Source: Magnetovibrio sp. PR-2
GTDB taxonomy: Bacteria > Pseudomonadota > Alphaproteobacteria > Rhodospirillales > Magnetovibrionaceae
Direction of reading: 5' to 3'
Length of the DNA stretch: 59,945 nucleotides
NCBI RefSeq assembly: GCF_036689815.1
Contig: NZ_JBAHUR010000019.1
Location: forward strand, 1-59,945
The notes beneath the pieces are model-generated. The model had not been told where the DNA came from, searched no databases, and worked only from the letters and a program-made list of their open reading frames with translations. Of the stretch, positions 52,741 through 59,945 are shown piece by piece; position 1 is the first letter of the stretch, and each line of letters starts with the position of its first letter. The translations under genes were made by a program, and so were the position numbers.

Positions 52741-53765
52741 CGACAAATGCTGCCCCCCCCATACAAATAGGTCAAAAACTGTATTCTGCGCCGAATGAAA
52801 CTGGCGGCAGATATTATTCTTTCATGAGCGGTTTCCTTGAAAACGCGCAGGGCTACGAATGCGAAGATGATCTTCGGCTGTACGGTTTGGTTCCTACCTC
52901 CTTCTTGGATAACTTGGGCACCGGGAAAATTTACATCAAAAAGGAAGATGGTGATTTTGCTGAGGTCGGTACGTCGCACCTGCCGTCGAATATGAACGGC
53001 GATGCCTTGGGGCAAGCTCTCCTTGGGTGTTTCTCGATTAAAGACGATGTGGTGATCGATCCCAATTTTGATCCAGAGGCCATTGTCACGGAGATCGTTG
53101 GAGGGCTTCGGCTCCTCTCTGCGCATGATGAAGATAGAAACAGGGCAACTGAGCTTTATATTGCGCATCCAAACCGCACATTAAGGTGTGACGCAATACA
53201 TCTGCCTCAAGGTGCCCCCTCTACGATTGAGGGCTGCATATGTGTACGCTCGATGGGAGAGGCAAATCAGGACTTTCCTTCACAAAAAGAGTTTGGTGCG
53301 ATTTATGCAACCCAAGACGGTTATCTTGGACCGACGATTGCTATCGACGAGGGGCGTTCTGAAACTTTTATTCTGCCTTACAAAGCCATCAGCGCCTTGC
53401 TTAAAACGACGTCTTTCAAGTTCGCCACTCCCAAAGTTCTGTTGGCCCAAAACGAGCGAAATAAACCGGAGCTTGTTTTGCTAAATCCGATAGAATTGGC
53501 TGCGCTCTTCAAAGCTGATCATGAGGCCAAACTGCTCGGGGCACTCGAACATTTAGACAATTGGAGTGGGATGATAGGTGAGTTAAGTGTCCCTGATTTC
53601 AATGAGTATACGGAACCTCTTCTCGGACTTGACGATATTCTTCATTTTTCCAATGATAATGTCTTCATGATGAGGCGCATTGGTGATTCACACGAGGTTC
53701 CAATTTCTGATTACATTCAGAAATTTAGATCTAAGAATCGTGAAGGGTTAGGGAATGTGTCATGA
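52737..53765 (+). CDS. Unknown protein, middle gene of the FAD/PIN operon
   Basis: A 342-residue soluble protein with no motif that I can name. It is acidic, has alternating beta-type stretches (SFLDNLGTGKIYIKKEDGDF, ETFILPYKAISALLKTTSF, VLLAQNERNKPELVLLNP) and no membrane segment. Both ends overlap neighbours by four bases (ATGA at 52737-52740 and 53762-53765), so its amount is tied to the FAD protein and to the 888-residue protein. It may be a scaffold between them; that is inference from coupling alone. Confidence 0.65.
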   Translation: MTTNAAPPIQIGQKLYSAPNETGGRYYSFMSGFLENAQGYECEDDLRLYGLVPTSFLDNLGTGKIYIKKEDGDFAEVGTSHLPSNMNGDALGQALLGCFSIKDDVVIDPNFDPEAIVTEIVGGLRLLSAHDEDRNRATELYIAHPNRTLRCDAIHLPQGAPSTIEGCICVRSMGEANQDFPSQKEFGAIYATQDGYLGPTIAIDEGRSETFILPYKAISALLKTTSFKFATPKVLLAQNERNKPELVLLNPIELAALFKADHEAKLLGALEHLDNWSGMIGELSVPDFNEYTEPLLGLDDILHFSNDNVFMMRRIGDSHEVPISDYIQKFRSKNREGLGNVS

Positions 53766-56428
53766 GAAAGCGGCATGGCGACCAACGTAAACTCCTTTCC
53801 GCGATGGCGTTTCTTCATTGCGAGATCATGGGGCGACAGGAGAGTGTGTCATTTAAAAGCAAAGATGATCACGATATTACTTTTATATATGACACCGATA
53901 TCATCGCGACTTATCTTGAGCCGTGGAAGACAGGCCCCTTGGATAATGAGGGGGGGTGGGGCTACGGCCAACTCTTGCCACGTATGCATAGGGACGAAGA
54001 CAAACTCCAGTATCGCGCGTCGGAAGATAGCATTGCTTGGTTTACAGCCTCTTTGTTGGCGCGCAAAGCCCTGAAGGCTCCTGTCGAGTATGAGGATGGT
54101 AGTTCATCTGACGAGAATGCCGAAGATCAATCTTTTAGCCGAGCATTGAGTTGCATATATCAATTCCCACACCATTACTCTGAAACAAATAGCCATTTAA
54201 AATATTTAGATAGAGAAACTAAATCTATCGCCAATCGTGACCCTGAAACGAACGAGGAAAGACGGTTTAAAGTTCTAACGGAAGTCCTTGTTGTTTCTGC
54301 CATCGAAAGAGGACAATCGGATCAGCAGATCGTTGATCTTATTTCTAAACGATTTGAATCTCGATTTATGAGATTTGGGAGCAAACAGTCGAAGCTTCTA
54401 AGAGAAAAAGAAAATTATACAAAGTTTTTAAATCGTTATGGCGACATTCATAAGTTTGATTTTGACGCATTTAACGACCTTTTGAACGACGCGAAAGAAA
54501 AAGTTGATTTAAATTTCGAATATTTTGAAGTTGAAAAATATGCTCGGCGTGCTCTTGAGCTGTTTTGGCAAGATCGTCTAGGGTCAAAATCTGGTGATAG
54601 CTTAAAGGCAGATGCTCGCGCTTTAACCGACATGGCCATTTACAATAAACGCCTCTTGATGCAGGGCGTTAAGCGGCGGCTCGTGTTTGTGACTGGGGAT
54701 AGAACTCTAGTACGAGCAACATACAATACGAAACCTGAGTACTTAGAGCCAATCATCAGGCGTGTGCTAATGGCTGATGTTTTTGCACACAAATTAAACG
54801 TCAATGATAATCATGAAGCAGCCCAGTTATTAGAAAAGCTGTACGAATTTTTTGGAATTATCACAGATGAATCGGATGAGTATTCATCGTGGTTTAGCCG
54901 ATTTTCATTTCATTATATTCGTCACTTCTGGGCAATTGCGCCTGATGCACTTCTGGAAAATGCAAAGACGATCCAGCTCAAAGATCTATTCCATGGATTA
55001 TTCGCAACTGAAGGCGAACGTTTGTCCCTCTCGCGACAGAATATGGAGCGGCTTGTCCTGAACGGCACCTTCGGGGCACGTGGGGCAGAACTTAATCACG
55101 AAGGCTTCATTGACCTTTCTGACTGGTACCAATTTACAAAAGAACGAATTGAAACGGCGCGAGCTGAGGAATTCGGCCTTAACGACATTGATGTCAGAGC
55201 GATCCGAAACCAATTGAAGGCGGAAGGTGGTGAGAGCTTTTACACTCGTCTATCTGATGTATTCGAAGAATATCTCAGTCGTCAAAGAGACAGAACGATG
55301 TTGTCCTTTTCCAACCGCGGAGCGACAGAGCTAGTGCGTTCAGCAGAGAACGCATCTCGGCCACCGGATCTCTTTTTCCAAACGCTAACGAACACAAACA
55401 AAATATTCACTAACCTTTCTATCCGTGATTATTACAAAAATACGGAACATAGTTTCATGGATGACTTCCTGGCCATTAAGGACGACTGCTGCGATAAAAA
55501 TGTCCGGGGTGAACTGGATGATCGGCAGAAATCGCACTTGAAGTTTCTGGTCTTAGCAGCCGTGTTTGCGGCAGCAGAAAAATGGGAAGCCGCATACGGC
55601 CATGCTAGGCGTGCGATCAATATCATCGAACGATCAGATGAGCCAATTCCCGTTCGCTCAGAGATTAAAAGCAACATGTCCGGTCGCGAAGCATATTACA
55701 TCGCTTCGGTTTGTCGCCGTATGTTGGCCATCACCGAACAAGATTTAATAAAATATGCAAAACAGCATTTGGATAGTGCTCGAAAAGCGCTTGTCAAAGA
55801 TATGAAAGCCAACGAAGACCTTATACAAGAAAAGCATAATTTAAGGTTTAACAACGAAACTCTCTCGCAGTACATCGCCACGTATTACTTCGTGAGAAGT
55901 CAAGTCAATGGTGACGTCGAGAGCGTATATAAACCGCGCAAGGGGCAAGTTTACGACTGTGTGTCTGAGTATGCGCCTGCTTTCATAACATTCTTACAAG
56001 AAATGCTCGCCGAAGATCGGGATGAGACCTTTAAATTGACCTGCGATATTGTCAGTTGCAACATCTTACAATCCAAAGTCATTGCTCATTTCTGGCAAGA
56101 CAATATCTTTATACCAGGTGATATGGACCACTTCAGAGAGTTATACGAGCTAGCACTTCAGTGGCTAAATAAGAGAAAAGAAGAAGAGAACTATATAGAA
56201 ACGTTTATTATTGGGTGTTACAGAAGGGTTTGTAATGGCCTGCAACAAATAGAATACAGCACGTCAGAAACGACCGTTGATGTTTTCGATACACCAGAAG
56301 ATGTAGAAGCGTTCTTCGATATTGATTGGGATAAGGGTACATATCAGAACAAACAACTTTCGCGCTACGAGTTCTGGCGCCTTGAGGCACTGAAAGATTT
56401 TGCACTTGTTAATTTATTTAACGGCTAA
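53762..56428 (+). CDS. 888-residue protein with PIN-like nuclease part and long helical region
   Basis: The N-terminal 330 residues have the pieces of a PIN ribonuclease fold, split by an insertion: FIYDTDIIATYL with D44/D46, a middle acidic ARALTDMAIYN (D290), and LVFVTGDRTLVRA with D313, the typical last strand (vTgD). Residues from about 330 to 888 are almost entirely helical, with TPR-like pairs, and probably bind a partner or RNA. The gene is the last of a three-gene coupled operon. PIN domains cut RNA, so this is the likely effector or one of two effectors together with the channel protein. It ends 26 bases before a ribbon-helix-helix relic. Confidence 0.68.
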   Translation: MRKRHGDQRKLLSAMAFLHCEIMGRQESVSFKSKDDHDITFIYDTDIIATYLEPWKTGPLDNEGGWGYGQLLPRMHRDEDKLQYRASEDSIAWFTASLLARKALKAPVEYEDGSSSDENAEDQSFSRALSCIYQFPHHYSETNSHLKYLDRETKSIANRDPETNEERRFKVLTEVLVVSAIERGQSDQQIVDLISKRFESRFMRFGSKQSKLLREKENYTKFLNRYGDIHKFDFDAFNDLLNDAKEKVDLNFEYFEVEKYARRALELFWQDRLGSKSGDSLKADARALTDMAIYNKRLLMQGVKRRLVFVTGDRTLVRATYNTKPEYLEPIIRRVLMADVFAHKLNVNDNHEAAQLLEKLYEFFGIITDESDEYSSWFSRFSFHYIRHFWAIAPDALLENAKTIQLKDLFHGLFATEGERLSLSRQNMERLVLNGTFGARGAELNHEGFIDLSDWYQFTKERIETARAEEFGLNDIDVRAIRNQLKAEGGESFYTRLSDVFEEYLSRQRDRTMLSFSNRGATELVRSAENASRPPDLFFQTLTNTNKIFTNLSIRDYYKNTEHSFMDDFLAIKDDCCDKNVRGELDDRQKSHLKFLVLAAVFAAAEKWEAAYGHARRAINIIERSDEPIPVRSEIKSNMSGREAYYIASVCRRMLAITEQDLIKYAKQHLDSARKALVKDMKANEDLIQEKHNLRFNNETLSQYIATYYFVRSQVNGDVESVYKPRKGQVYDCVSEYAPAFITFLQEMLAEDRDETFKLTCDIVSCNILQSKVIAHFWQDNIFIPGDMDHFRELYELALQWLNKRKEEENYIETFIIGCYRRVCNGLQQIEYSTSETTVDVFDTPEDVEAFFDIDWDKGTYQNKQLSRYEFWRLEALKDFALVNLFNG

Positions 56429-56454
56429 TGGCGTTCTTATATCAACATTGCTCA

Positions 56455-56564
56455 TTGGCCTTCAATCCAGTTGAGTTGGCAAGTTGTGAGAGAGCCTGAT
56501 GAAGATTTTTATCTAGATATAATCATATTTTTATGACGTCACTATCAGCAATTTTGTGTCTTAT
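56455..56564 (-). pseudogene. Broken copy 2 of the ribbon-helix-helix gene
   Basis: The minus strand reads IRHKIADSDVIKI, a stop, then LYLDKNLHQALSQLANSTG and LKAN, matching residues 1-36 of the intact protein at 59655-59822, with the start codon changed to ATA and the C-terminal half absent. The upstream GTGACGT-like motif is also kept (56570-56576). Confidence 0.75.
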
Positions 56565-57100
56565 CGATTTGTGACGTTACGACTTTGGTTCCACTGCTGT
56601 GAAGCTATACCTTGCTTGGCAACCCTACGGGAACTGACTTCCTTTCCAATGATGAGGAAACACTGACCTGCAAAAATTGGGAAAATGATTGCACAAAGAA
56701 AACAGCTGCTGGATATGTCCTTGGGAGCATCATTCCCTTTGGCGGAATGATGGCCGGTAGCGATACGGAAATCAGAAGCCTAACTATTTTATCTCTTCGA
56801 CCGGTGTCGTGAGTAAAATATCGCAAGGCGACATGATCATGAAAACCAGCGTGTTCCAGCTTTGATATTTATCTTTCAAGGATAAAGACTACAGCCCCTT
56901 TGGCAACAGAGGGAGCTGTGTGGTTACTATTACTCCCCCTTGCCAAGGCCCGTATTCCCGCACTTTTCCTTAACACATAGCACCGGAAAACTTCGGTTTT
57001 TTGCCCATTTGAGGCCTTTTTACAGGGTTTCGTGCCAGGCTGTTACGAAACGAATGCTCAGGACCGGTGTGGTAATTCAGTAGATTTCTTGACCGGGACT
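56565..57100. other. Intergenic stretch before the retron
   Basis: No well-supported gene. A plus-strand frame of 66 codons (56612-56812, TTG start) contains AAGYVLGSIIPFGGMMAG but lacks a good ribosome-binding site. Two hairpins occur: a CCTTTGGCAA/TTGCCAAGG pair at about 56896-56952, and GTTTCGT 57027-57033 with ACGAAAC 57045-57051. The retron promoter must lie in the right part of this region. Confidence 0.4.
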
Positions 57101-57104
57101 CCCT

Positions 57105-57292
57105 GTGCGCGTAACTTGATTATACCTTTACGCGGATTGGAACATCCACATGGAACATCCGGTGTCGGGCGCTTCGCCAGACGGGTTATATTGACGACTT
57201 TTATCGGCGCGATTGAGGCCTTTTCATCACCTCCGCTCGCTCCGGTAATGAAAAGGCCTCATCGCGCCTTATCAAGGGTAAAGGAAATTATC
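57105..57292 (+). ncRNA. Retron msr-msd non-coding RNA
   Basis: The msd part is a long hairpin: arm 57206-57231 and arm 57244-57268 pair over about 24 bp with one bulged T and one mismatch, loop TCCGCTCGCTCC. The msr part before it has a stem at about 57163-57185 with GGCG CTT CGCC at its tip and two GGAACATCC direct repeats. CCTTTAC (57125-57131) and GTAAAGG (57278-57284) are candidates for the a1/a2 closing pair. The RNA is expected to prime its own reverse transcription. Its 3' end contains the ribosome-binding site of the effector gene. The exact 5' end is uncertain. Confidence 0.8.
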
Positions 57293-57293
57293 G

Positions 57294-58262
57294 GTGAATC
57301 CTTATATTGAAAGGTTCACGAAAAGCATTGATGTATTTAAATCGCGGGTTGCGAATACGTCTGATCACATATTTTTCTGTGGTGGGCCGAAAAACCCGGA
57401 GTTAGATCATGGTGCAAAACCACATTCGGCACGCGATTATATTTTGCGCAAAACGTTGGTACACAAGACCAGCCTTTATGAACGCTTCTATTTAGAAGAA
57501 AACATGCGTGAATGGCTTTTTGGGGGGCATTTTCAAGATTTGGCGAGTTTTGAGAGACACGTTTCGCAAATCTGTTCACTTGTGTTTTTGATTTCAGAGA
57601 GTCCCGGCTCGTATGCTGAATTGGGAGCATTTGCCCACGATGAGGATATCAGCGAAAGGCTCTTTGTGGTTATAAACTCGTCTATCGACAATGACGAGTC
57701 GTACATTTCACTTGGACCAATTCTGAAGTTGAGGGAAATTGATGAGGATAAAGTCCTAACCTTTCGTTGGGGGGCAGTTTTCGAAACCGGTAAACCGCCT
57801 CGTATCAACGAAGGGCATCTCGATGATGTCTGGGAAAGCATTATCAACAAGCTTCTTGAGTACGAAGAAAAAATCAAAACAGAAACGAAGCTTGATAAAA
57901 ACAACAGCGGACATGTGTCCCTGATGTTGTTGGACGTCTTGAAAGTATATGGTGCTGCAACGGTTCGTGAATTGGTCGAGGCCATGCAGAATGTGATCCC
58001 TGGTGTTACCGAGAGCGACGTAAAACGACACTTGTTTGTTCTTGATAAATTGGATTTGATTACAATACGAACTCACGGCAGAAAATTTTACGTTTCGAAT
58101 TCCGATCTGCGCCACATCAACATTGATTATGTTGAAGGTACTGACACAGATATTTCTGATCGCACCCGGTTGGGTGTTCTAGTTCGCGAGTGGTTCGAGA
58201 AAGAAGATCCTGGCCGCTATAAAGTAATCAAACGGCATGCAGCGGAGGTTCCCGATGAGTAA
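57294..58262 (+). CDS. Retron effector: nucleoside-deoxyribosyltransferase-like protein with C-terminal winged helix
   Basis: A 322-residue protein of the Ec86/St85-type retron effector family. The N-terminal half has the nucleoside-deoxyribosyltransferase fold: DHIFFCGGPKNPE near 24-36, a long charged helix, and SESPGSYAELGAF (101-113) with the catalytic-type E109. Residues about 205-270 form a winged helix (HVSLMLLDVLKVYGAATVRE, SDVKRHLFVLDKLDLI). In such retrons the effector is held inactive by RT and msDNA and, when released, degrades or modifies nucleotides (NAD or DNA precursors). The start is a GTG at 57294, preceded by AAAGGA in the ncRNA 3' end. The stop overlaps the RT start by eight bases. 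Confidence 0.85.
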   Translation: MNPYIERFTKSIDVFKSRVANTSDHIFFCGGPKNPELDHGAKPHSARDYILRKTLVHKTSLYERFYLEENMREWLFGGHFQDLASFERHVSQICSLVFLISESPGSYAELGAFAHDEDISERLFVVINSSIDNDESYISLGPILKLREIDEDKVLTFRWGAVFETGKPPRINEGHLDDVWESIINKLLEYEEKIKTETKLDKNNSGHVSLMLLDVLKVYGAATVRELVEAMQNVIPGVTESDVKRHLFVLDKLDLITIRTHGRKFYVSNSDLRHINIDYVEGTDTDISDRTRLGVLVREWFEKEDPGRYKVIKRHAAEVPDE

Positions 58263-59217
58263 CCTCCTTAAAAGAATTGCTACTGATTTTGGAGTTACCA
58301 TTCGTGAGGCTAGAATGCTGGTTAATTCAGCACCAAAGAGATATAAAGTTTTTGAAATCGATAAGCGCAATGGCACTAAGCGTTTAGTTGCCCAACCAGC
58401 AAAAGAAATAAAAGCCTTGCAAAAGTGGTTGGTTGAAAATGTACTTTCAGAACTTCCTATTCATGATTGCGCAACGGCTTATCGTTCTGGGCGTGGCATC
58501 AAATATAATGCCTCCAAGCACGTAAATAACGCATACCTTTTGAAGATGGATTTTAGAAAGTATTTTCCATCAATCAAAAAACTTGATTTAGCCAAACATC
58601 TTGCATCCTGTATGACGGACAGGTTTGATGCTGATGATATAGACTTCATATGTAATATCGCTTTATGGAGGCCAAAGAATATCAACGGAAGGCTTAAGGC
58701 TGGTAGAGGGCTTGAATTATGCATTGGCGGACCCAGTTCACCGTTCATTGCTAACTCTATTGCATATGCCTTTGATTTACTTGTTTCTGAAGAGTGCAAG
58801 CGTATGGGGGTTACCTATACCCGTTATGCTGATGACCTTACATTCTCAACAAATGAAAAGGGTGTGCTTAGAGAAATAGAGTCATTCGTCACCAAAGCCT
58901 GCAAGCAAGTGGAGTACCCATATTTAAGAATTAATACTGAGAAGACGGTTCATGCTTCTAAAAAACATAAACGATTTGTAACTGGGGTTACCTTATCTAG
59001 CCAAGGGAAGCTTTCTTTGGGGCGAGTGAGGAAAAGAAATATTCGAGCAGCAATCCATAAATTTACTCAGGGACAATTGGATTCAAAATCTACTCTTAGG
59101 CTCAGAGGGCTATTAGCCTTTGCTTTAGATGTAGAGCCTTCATTTATAAAGTCTATGAAGAATAAATATGGCGATCATAAAATTGAATCCATTCTAAAAT
59201 GGGAAAAGCCAGTTTAA
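58255..59217 (+). CDS. Retron reverse transcriptase
   Basis: A 320-residue RT of retron size. Motifs in order: YKVFEIDKRNGTKRLVAQP (fingers), NNAYLLKMDFRKYFPSI (motif A with D99, preceded by the retron-type NN), GGPSSPFIANSIA (motif B), YTRYADDLTFS (motif C, YADD at 191-194), and FVTGVTL with the VTG element (242-244) that retron RTs use to recognise their msr. The ATG at 58255 has AGCGGAGG six bases upstream and overlaps the effector stop by eight bases. With the ncRNA and effector this is a complete type II retron, so all parts for function appear present. Confidence 0.93.
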   Translation: MSNLLKRIATDFGVTIREARMLVNSAPKRYKVFEIDKRNGTKRLVAQPAKEIKALQKWLVENVLSELPIHDCATAYRSGRGIKYNASKHVNNAYLLKMDFRKYFPSIKKLDLAKHLASCMTDRFDADDIDFICNIALWRPKNINGRLKAGRGLELCIGGPSSPFIANSIAYAFDLLVSEECKRMGVTYTRYADDLTFSTNEKGVLREIESFVTKACKQVEYPYLRINTEKTVHASKKHKRFVTGVTLSSQGKLSLGRVRKRNIRAAIHKFTQGQLDSKSTLRLRGLLAFALDVEPSFIKSMKNKYGDHKIESILKWEKPV

Positions 59218-59226
59218 GGTTTGTTG

Positions 59227-59388
59227 ATGGACACTTTAAAAAATGCAGAAATATCTTCAAAACTGATTAGAAGCTCTACTACACCTGATGATTATGTGAC
59301 ATGGAATCAAGCAATGAAGAGCTTGGCCTTAGTGTTGTATTCACCTGATCCAAATACTGCCCGTCAGCATGTGATTGATGAGGGGTAG
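59227..59388 (+). CDS. Small protein downstream of the retron RT
   Basis: A 53-residue frame starting at ATG 59227, 9 bases after the RT stop and ending at 59388. It reads a polar helix, then DDYVTWNQAMKSLALVLYSP, and ends in ARQHVIDEG. The composition and placement suggest a real gene co-transcribed with the retron, but no clear ribosome-binding site is visible and I know no family. Confidence 0.4.
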   Translation: MDTLKNAEISSKLIRSSTTPDDYVTWNQAMKSLALVLYSPDPNTARQHVIDEG

Positions 59389-59654
59389 TTTTCCGAAAAC
59401 GAGATTGAACTTTTTTGGGGCGGCTCTTAGTTCAGCTTCAAACCGAGAAAAATAACTGGAATGGGTATTATTTCAACGTGTCTTGTGCGAAAGCCCAGAA
59501 GACATTTAAGCAGATATCTCGGATGCCTGCGGGCAGGGGGCGGCCCTGCCACATTCAACGTGGGTTTTGTGGCGGCCAAGCTGGCGTGAATGATATTATC
59601 TTACGAGCTGTAACGTCGCATATTTTACTGTGGCGCCACGACTGTTTCGTCGCG
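59389..59654. other. Intergenic region after the retron
   Basis: No gene with support. A GC-rich hairpin, GGCAGGG 59532-59538 with CCCTGCC 59544-59550, may end retron transcription although no T-run follows. GTGGCGCCAC at about 59630 is a 10-base palindrome near the 3' end of the convergent regulator gene. Confidence 0.4.
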
Positions 59655-59822
59655 TCAGACATCTTGATCAAATTCCTCGAATAGTTTGATGGTGGCGTAG
59701 ATCATGAGGTCGTTGGCTTTCATACCTGTTGTGGTAGCCAAATTAGAAAGAGCCAGGTGGAGCTTTTTATCTAGGTACAAGCTGGTTTTTATGACGTCAC
59801 CGTCTGCTATCTTTTGCCGCAT
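59655..59822 (-). CDS. Ribbon-helix-helix DNA-binding protein, intact copy
   Basis: A 55-residue protein. A short beta strand region (DGDVIKTSLYLDKKLHLAL) followed by two helices (NLATTTGMKANDLMIYATI) is a CopG/Arc-type ribbon-helix-helix, usual for plasmid copy control, partition or antitoxins. The ATG at 59822 is chosen, not the in-frame ATG at 59864, because both broken copies have an in-frame stop just upstream of the same position and because GTGACGT sites occupy the extra part. It likely represses itself. No toxin partner is visible in the window. Confidence 0.7.
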   Translation of the reverse strand: MRQKIADGDVIKTSLYLDKKLHLALSNLATTTGMKANDLMIYATIKLFEEFDQDV

Positions 59823-59828
59823 CGTTTT

Positions 59829-59889
59829 GTGACGTTGCGGTTTCGGGCTGGGTTGTGACGTCATGGTTTTGTCTGCGGTGGTGTGACGT
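59829..59889. promoter_or_regulatory. GTGACGT repeats upstream of the ribbon-helix-helix gene
   Basis: GTGACGT occurs at 59829-59835, 59855-59861 and 59883-59889, spaced 26 and 28 bases. A related TGACGTC also lies inside the gene at about 59792-59798. Repeats in phase in front of an RHH gene are typical operators for its own product. Confidence 0.55.
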
Positions 59890-59945
59890 TCTGACTTACT
59901 TTGCTTATCTGAAAGTGGGGCAGGAGAGATCCAAATGTTAAAGGG

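Noticed and set aside
56612-56812. 66-codon plus-strand frame before the retron
   Set aside because: TTG start without ribosome-binding site; possible fragment of a small hydrophobic protein but unsupported.
57027-57051. GTTTCGT/ACGAAAC hairpin as the retron a1/a2 or msr
   Set aside because: It pairs with itself and not with the 3' end of the msd; more likely a promoter-region or terminator hairpin.
1-59945. CRISPR array
   Set aside because: No regularly spaced direct repeats with unique spacers were seen; the 24-bp repeats at 34954 are contiguous and only three.

Overview
The window reads as a chromosomal segment of an alphaproteobacterium, most likely of the Rhodospirillales type. The basis is the family content (fused FAD/Fe-S oxidase with a DUF3683 N-terminus, OlsB-like acyltransferase, SelO, NHLM-type peptide export) and the codon style; no rRNA or complete tRNA is present to fix the taxonomy. 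A GC-rich, vertically inherited-looking core (about 8.1-38.1 kb) lies between two AT-richer accessory blocks.

Left block (1-8.0 kb): an anti-phage island. It holds the 5' end of a reverse transcriptase running off the left edge, a two-gene Gabija-type system (OLD-family ATPase/TOPRIM nuclease GajA and UvrD-like helicase GajB), a small membrane protein and two proteins with HEPN-type RX4H motifs. A structured non-coding stretch and two small envelope genes follow. The block ends at an 18-base copy of a tRNA-Ser 3' end (7988-8005) that looks like an attachment site, followed by a terminator.

Core (8.1-23.5 kb): cell-wall hydrolase, giant FAD/Fe-S oxidoreductase, PhnN, a MarR relic, OlsB and SelO. 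Then comes a decayed stretch holding a urea-transporter-type binding-protein pseudogene, an N-terminal MobC-like fragment with an oriT-like hairpin, and a ureG lacking its N-terminus. A tightly coupled five-gene envelope operon of unknown function follows.

RiPP locus (23.5-38.1 kb): an NHLM-family export set (cNMP-binding protein, two ABC transporters one with a C39 peptidase, HlyD-like adaptor), two SPASM radical-SAM enzymes, a B12-dependent radical-SAM enzyme, an HD protein, an ART-like protein, an unknown protein and a 61-residue double-glycine precursor. The precursor is preceded by three 24-bp tandem repeats. I cannot match the core peptide to a described class.

Integrative mobilizable element (38.47-49.55 kb): bounded by 59-bp direct repeats (one mismatch) of a tRNA-Ser 3' part. 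It contains a tyrosine integrase, excisionase-like and replication-like small genes, MobA/MobC with an inverted-repeat oriT candidate, a lone TrbL/VirB6-like protein and a three-gene metallo-beta-lactamase-fold cargo operon. A C-terminal scrap of another integrase sits just outside its left end.

Right block (49.55-59.9 kb): a second island in the same tRNA-Ser site. Three copies of a ribbon-helix-helix gene (two broken, one intact) alternate with two cargo modules. The first is an undescribed-looking module: a divergent ion-channel-like protein next to a translationally coupled operon of an FAD-type Rossmann protein, an unknown protein and an 888-residue protein with a PIN-like N-terminal part. 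The second is a type II (Ec86-like) retron with visible msd hairpin, nucleoside-deoxyribosyltransferase-like effector and reverse transcriptase. The channel/FAD/PIN module and the RiPP locus are my two nominations for new biology. All functions here are inferred from reading the sequence; no searches were run.
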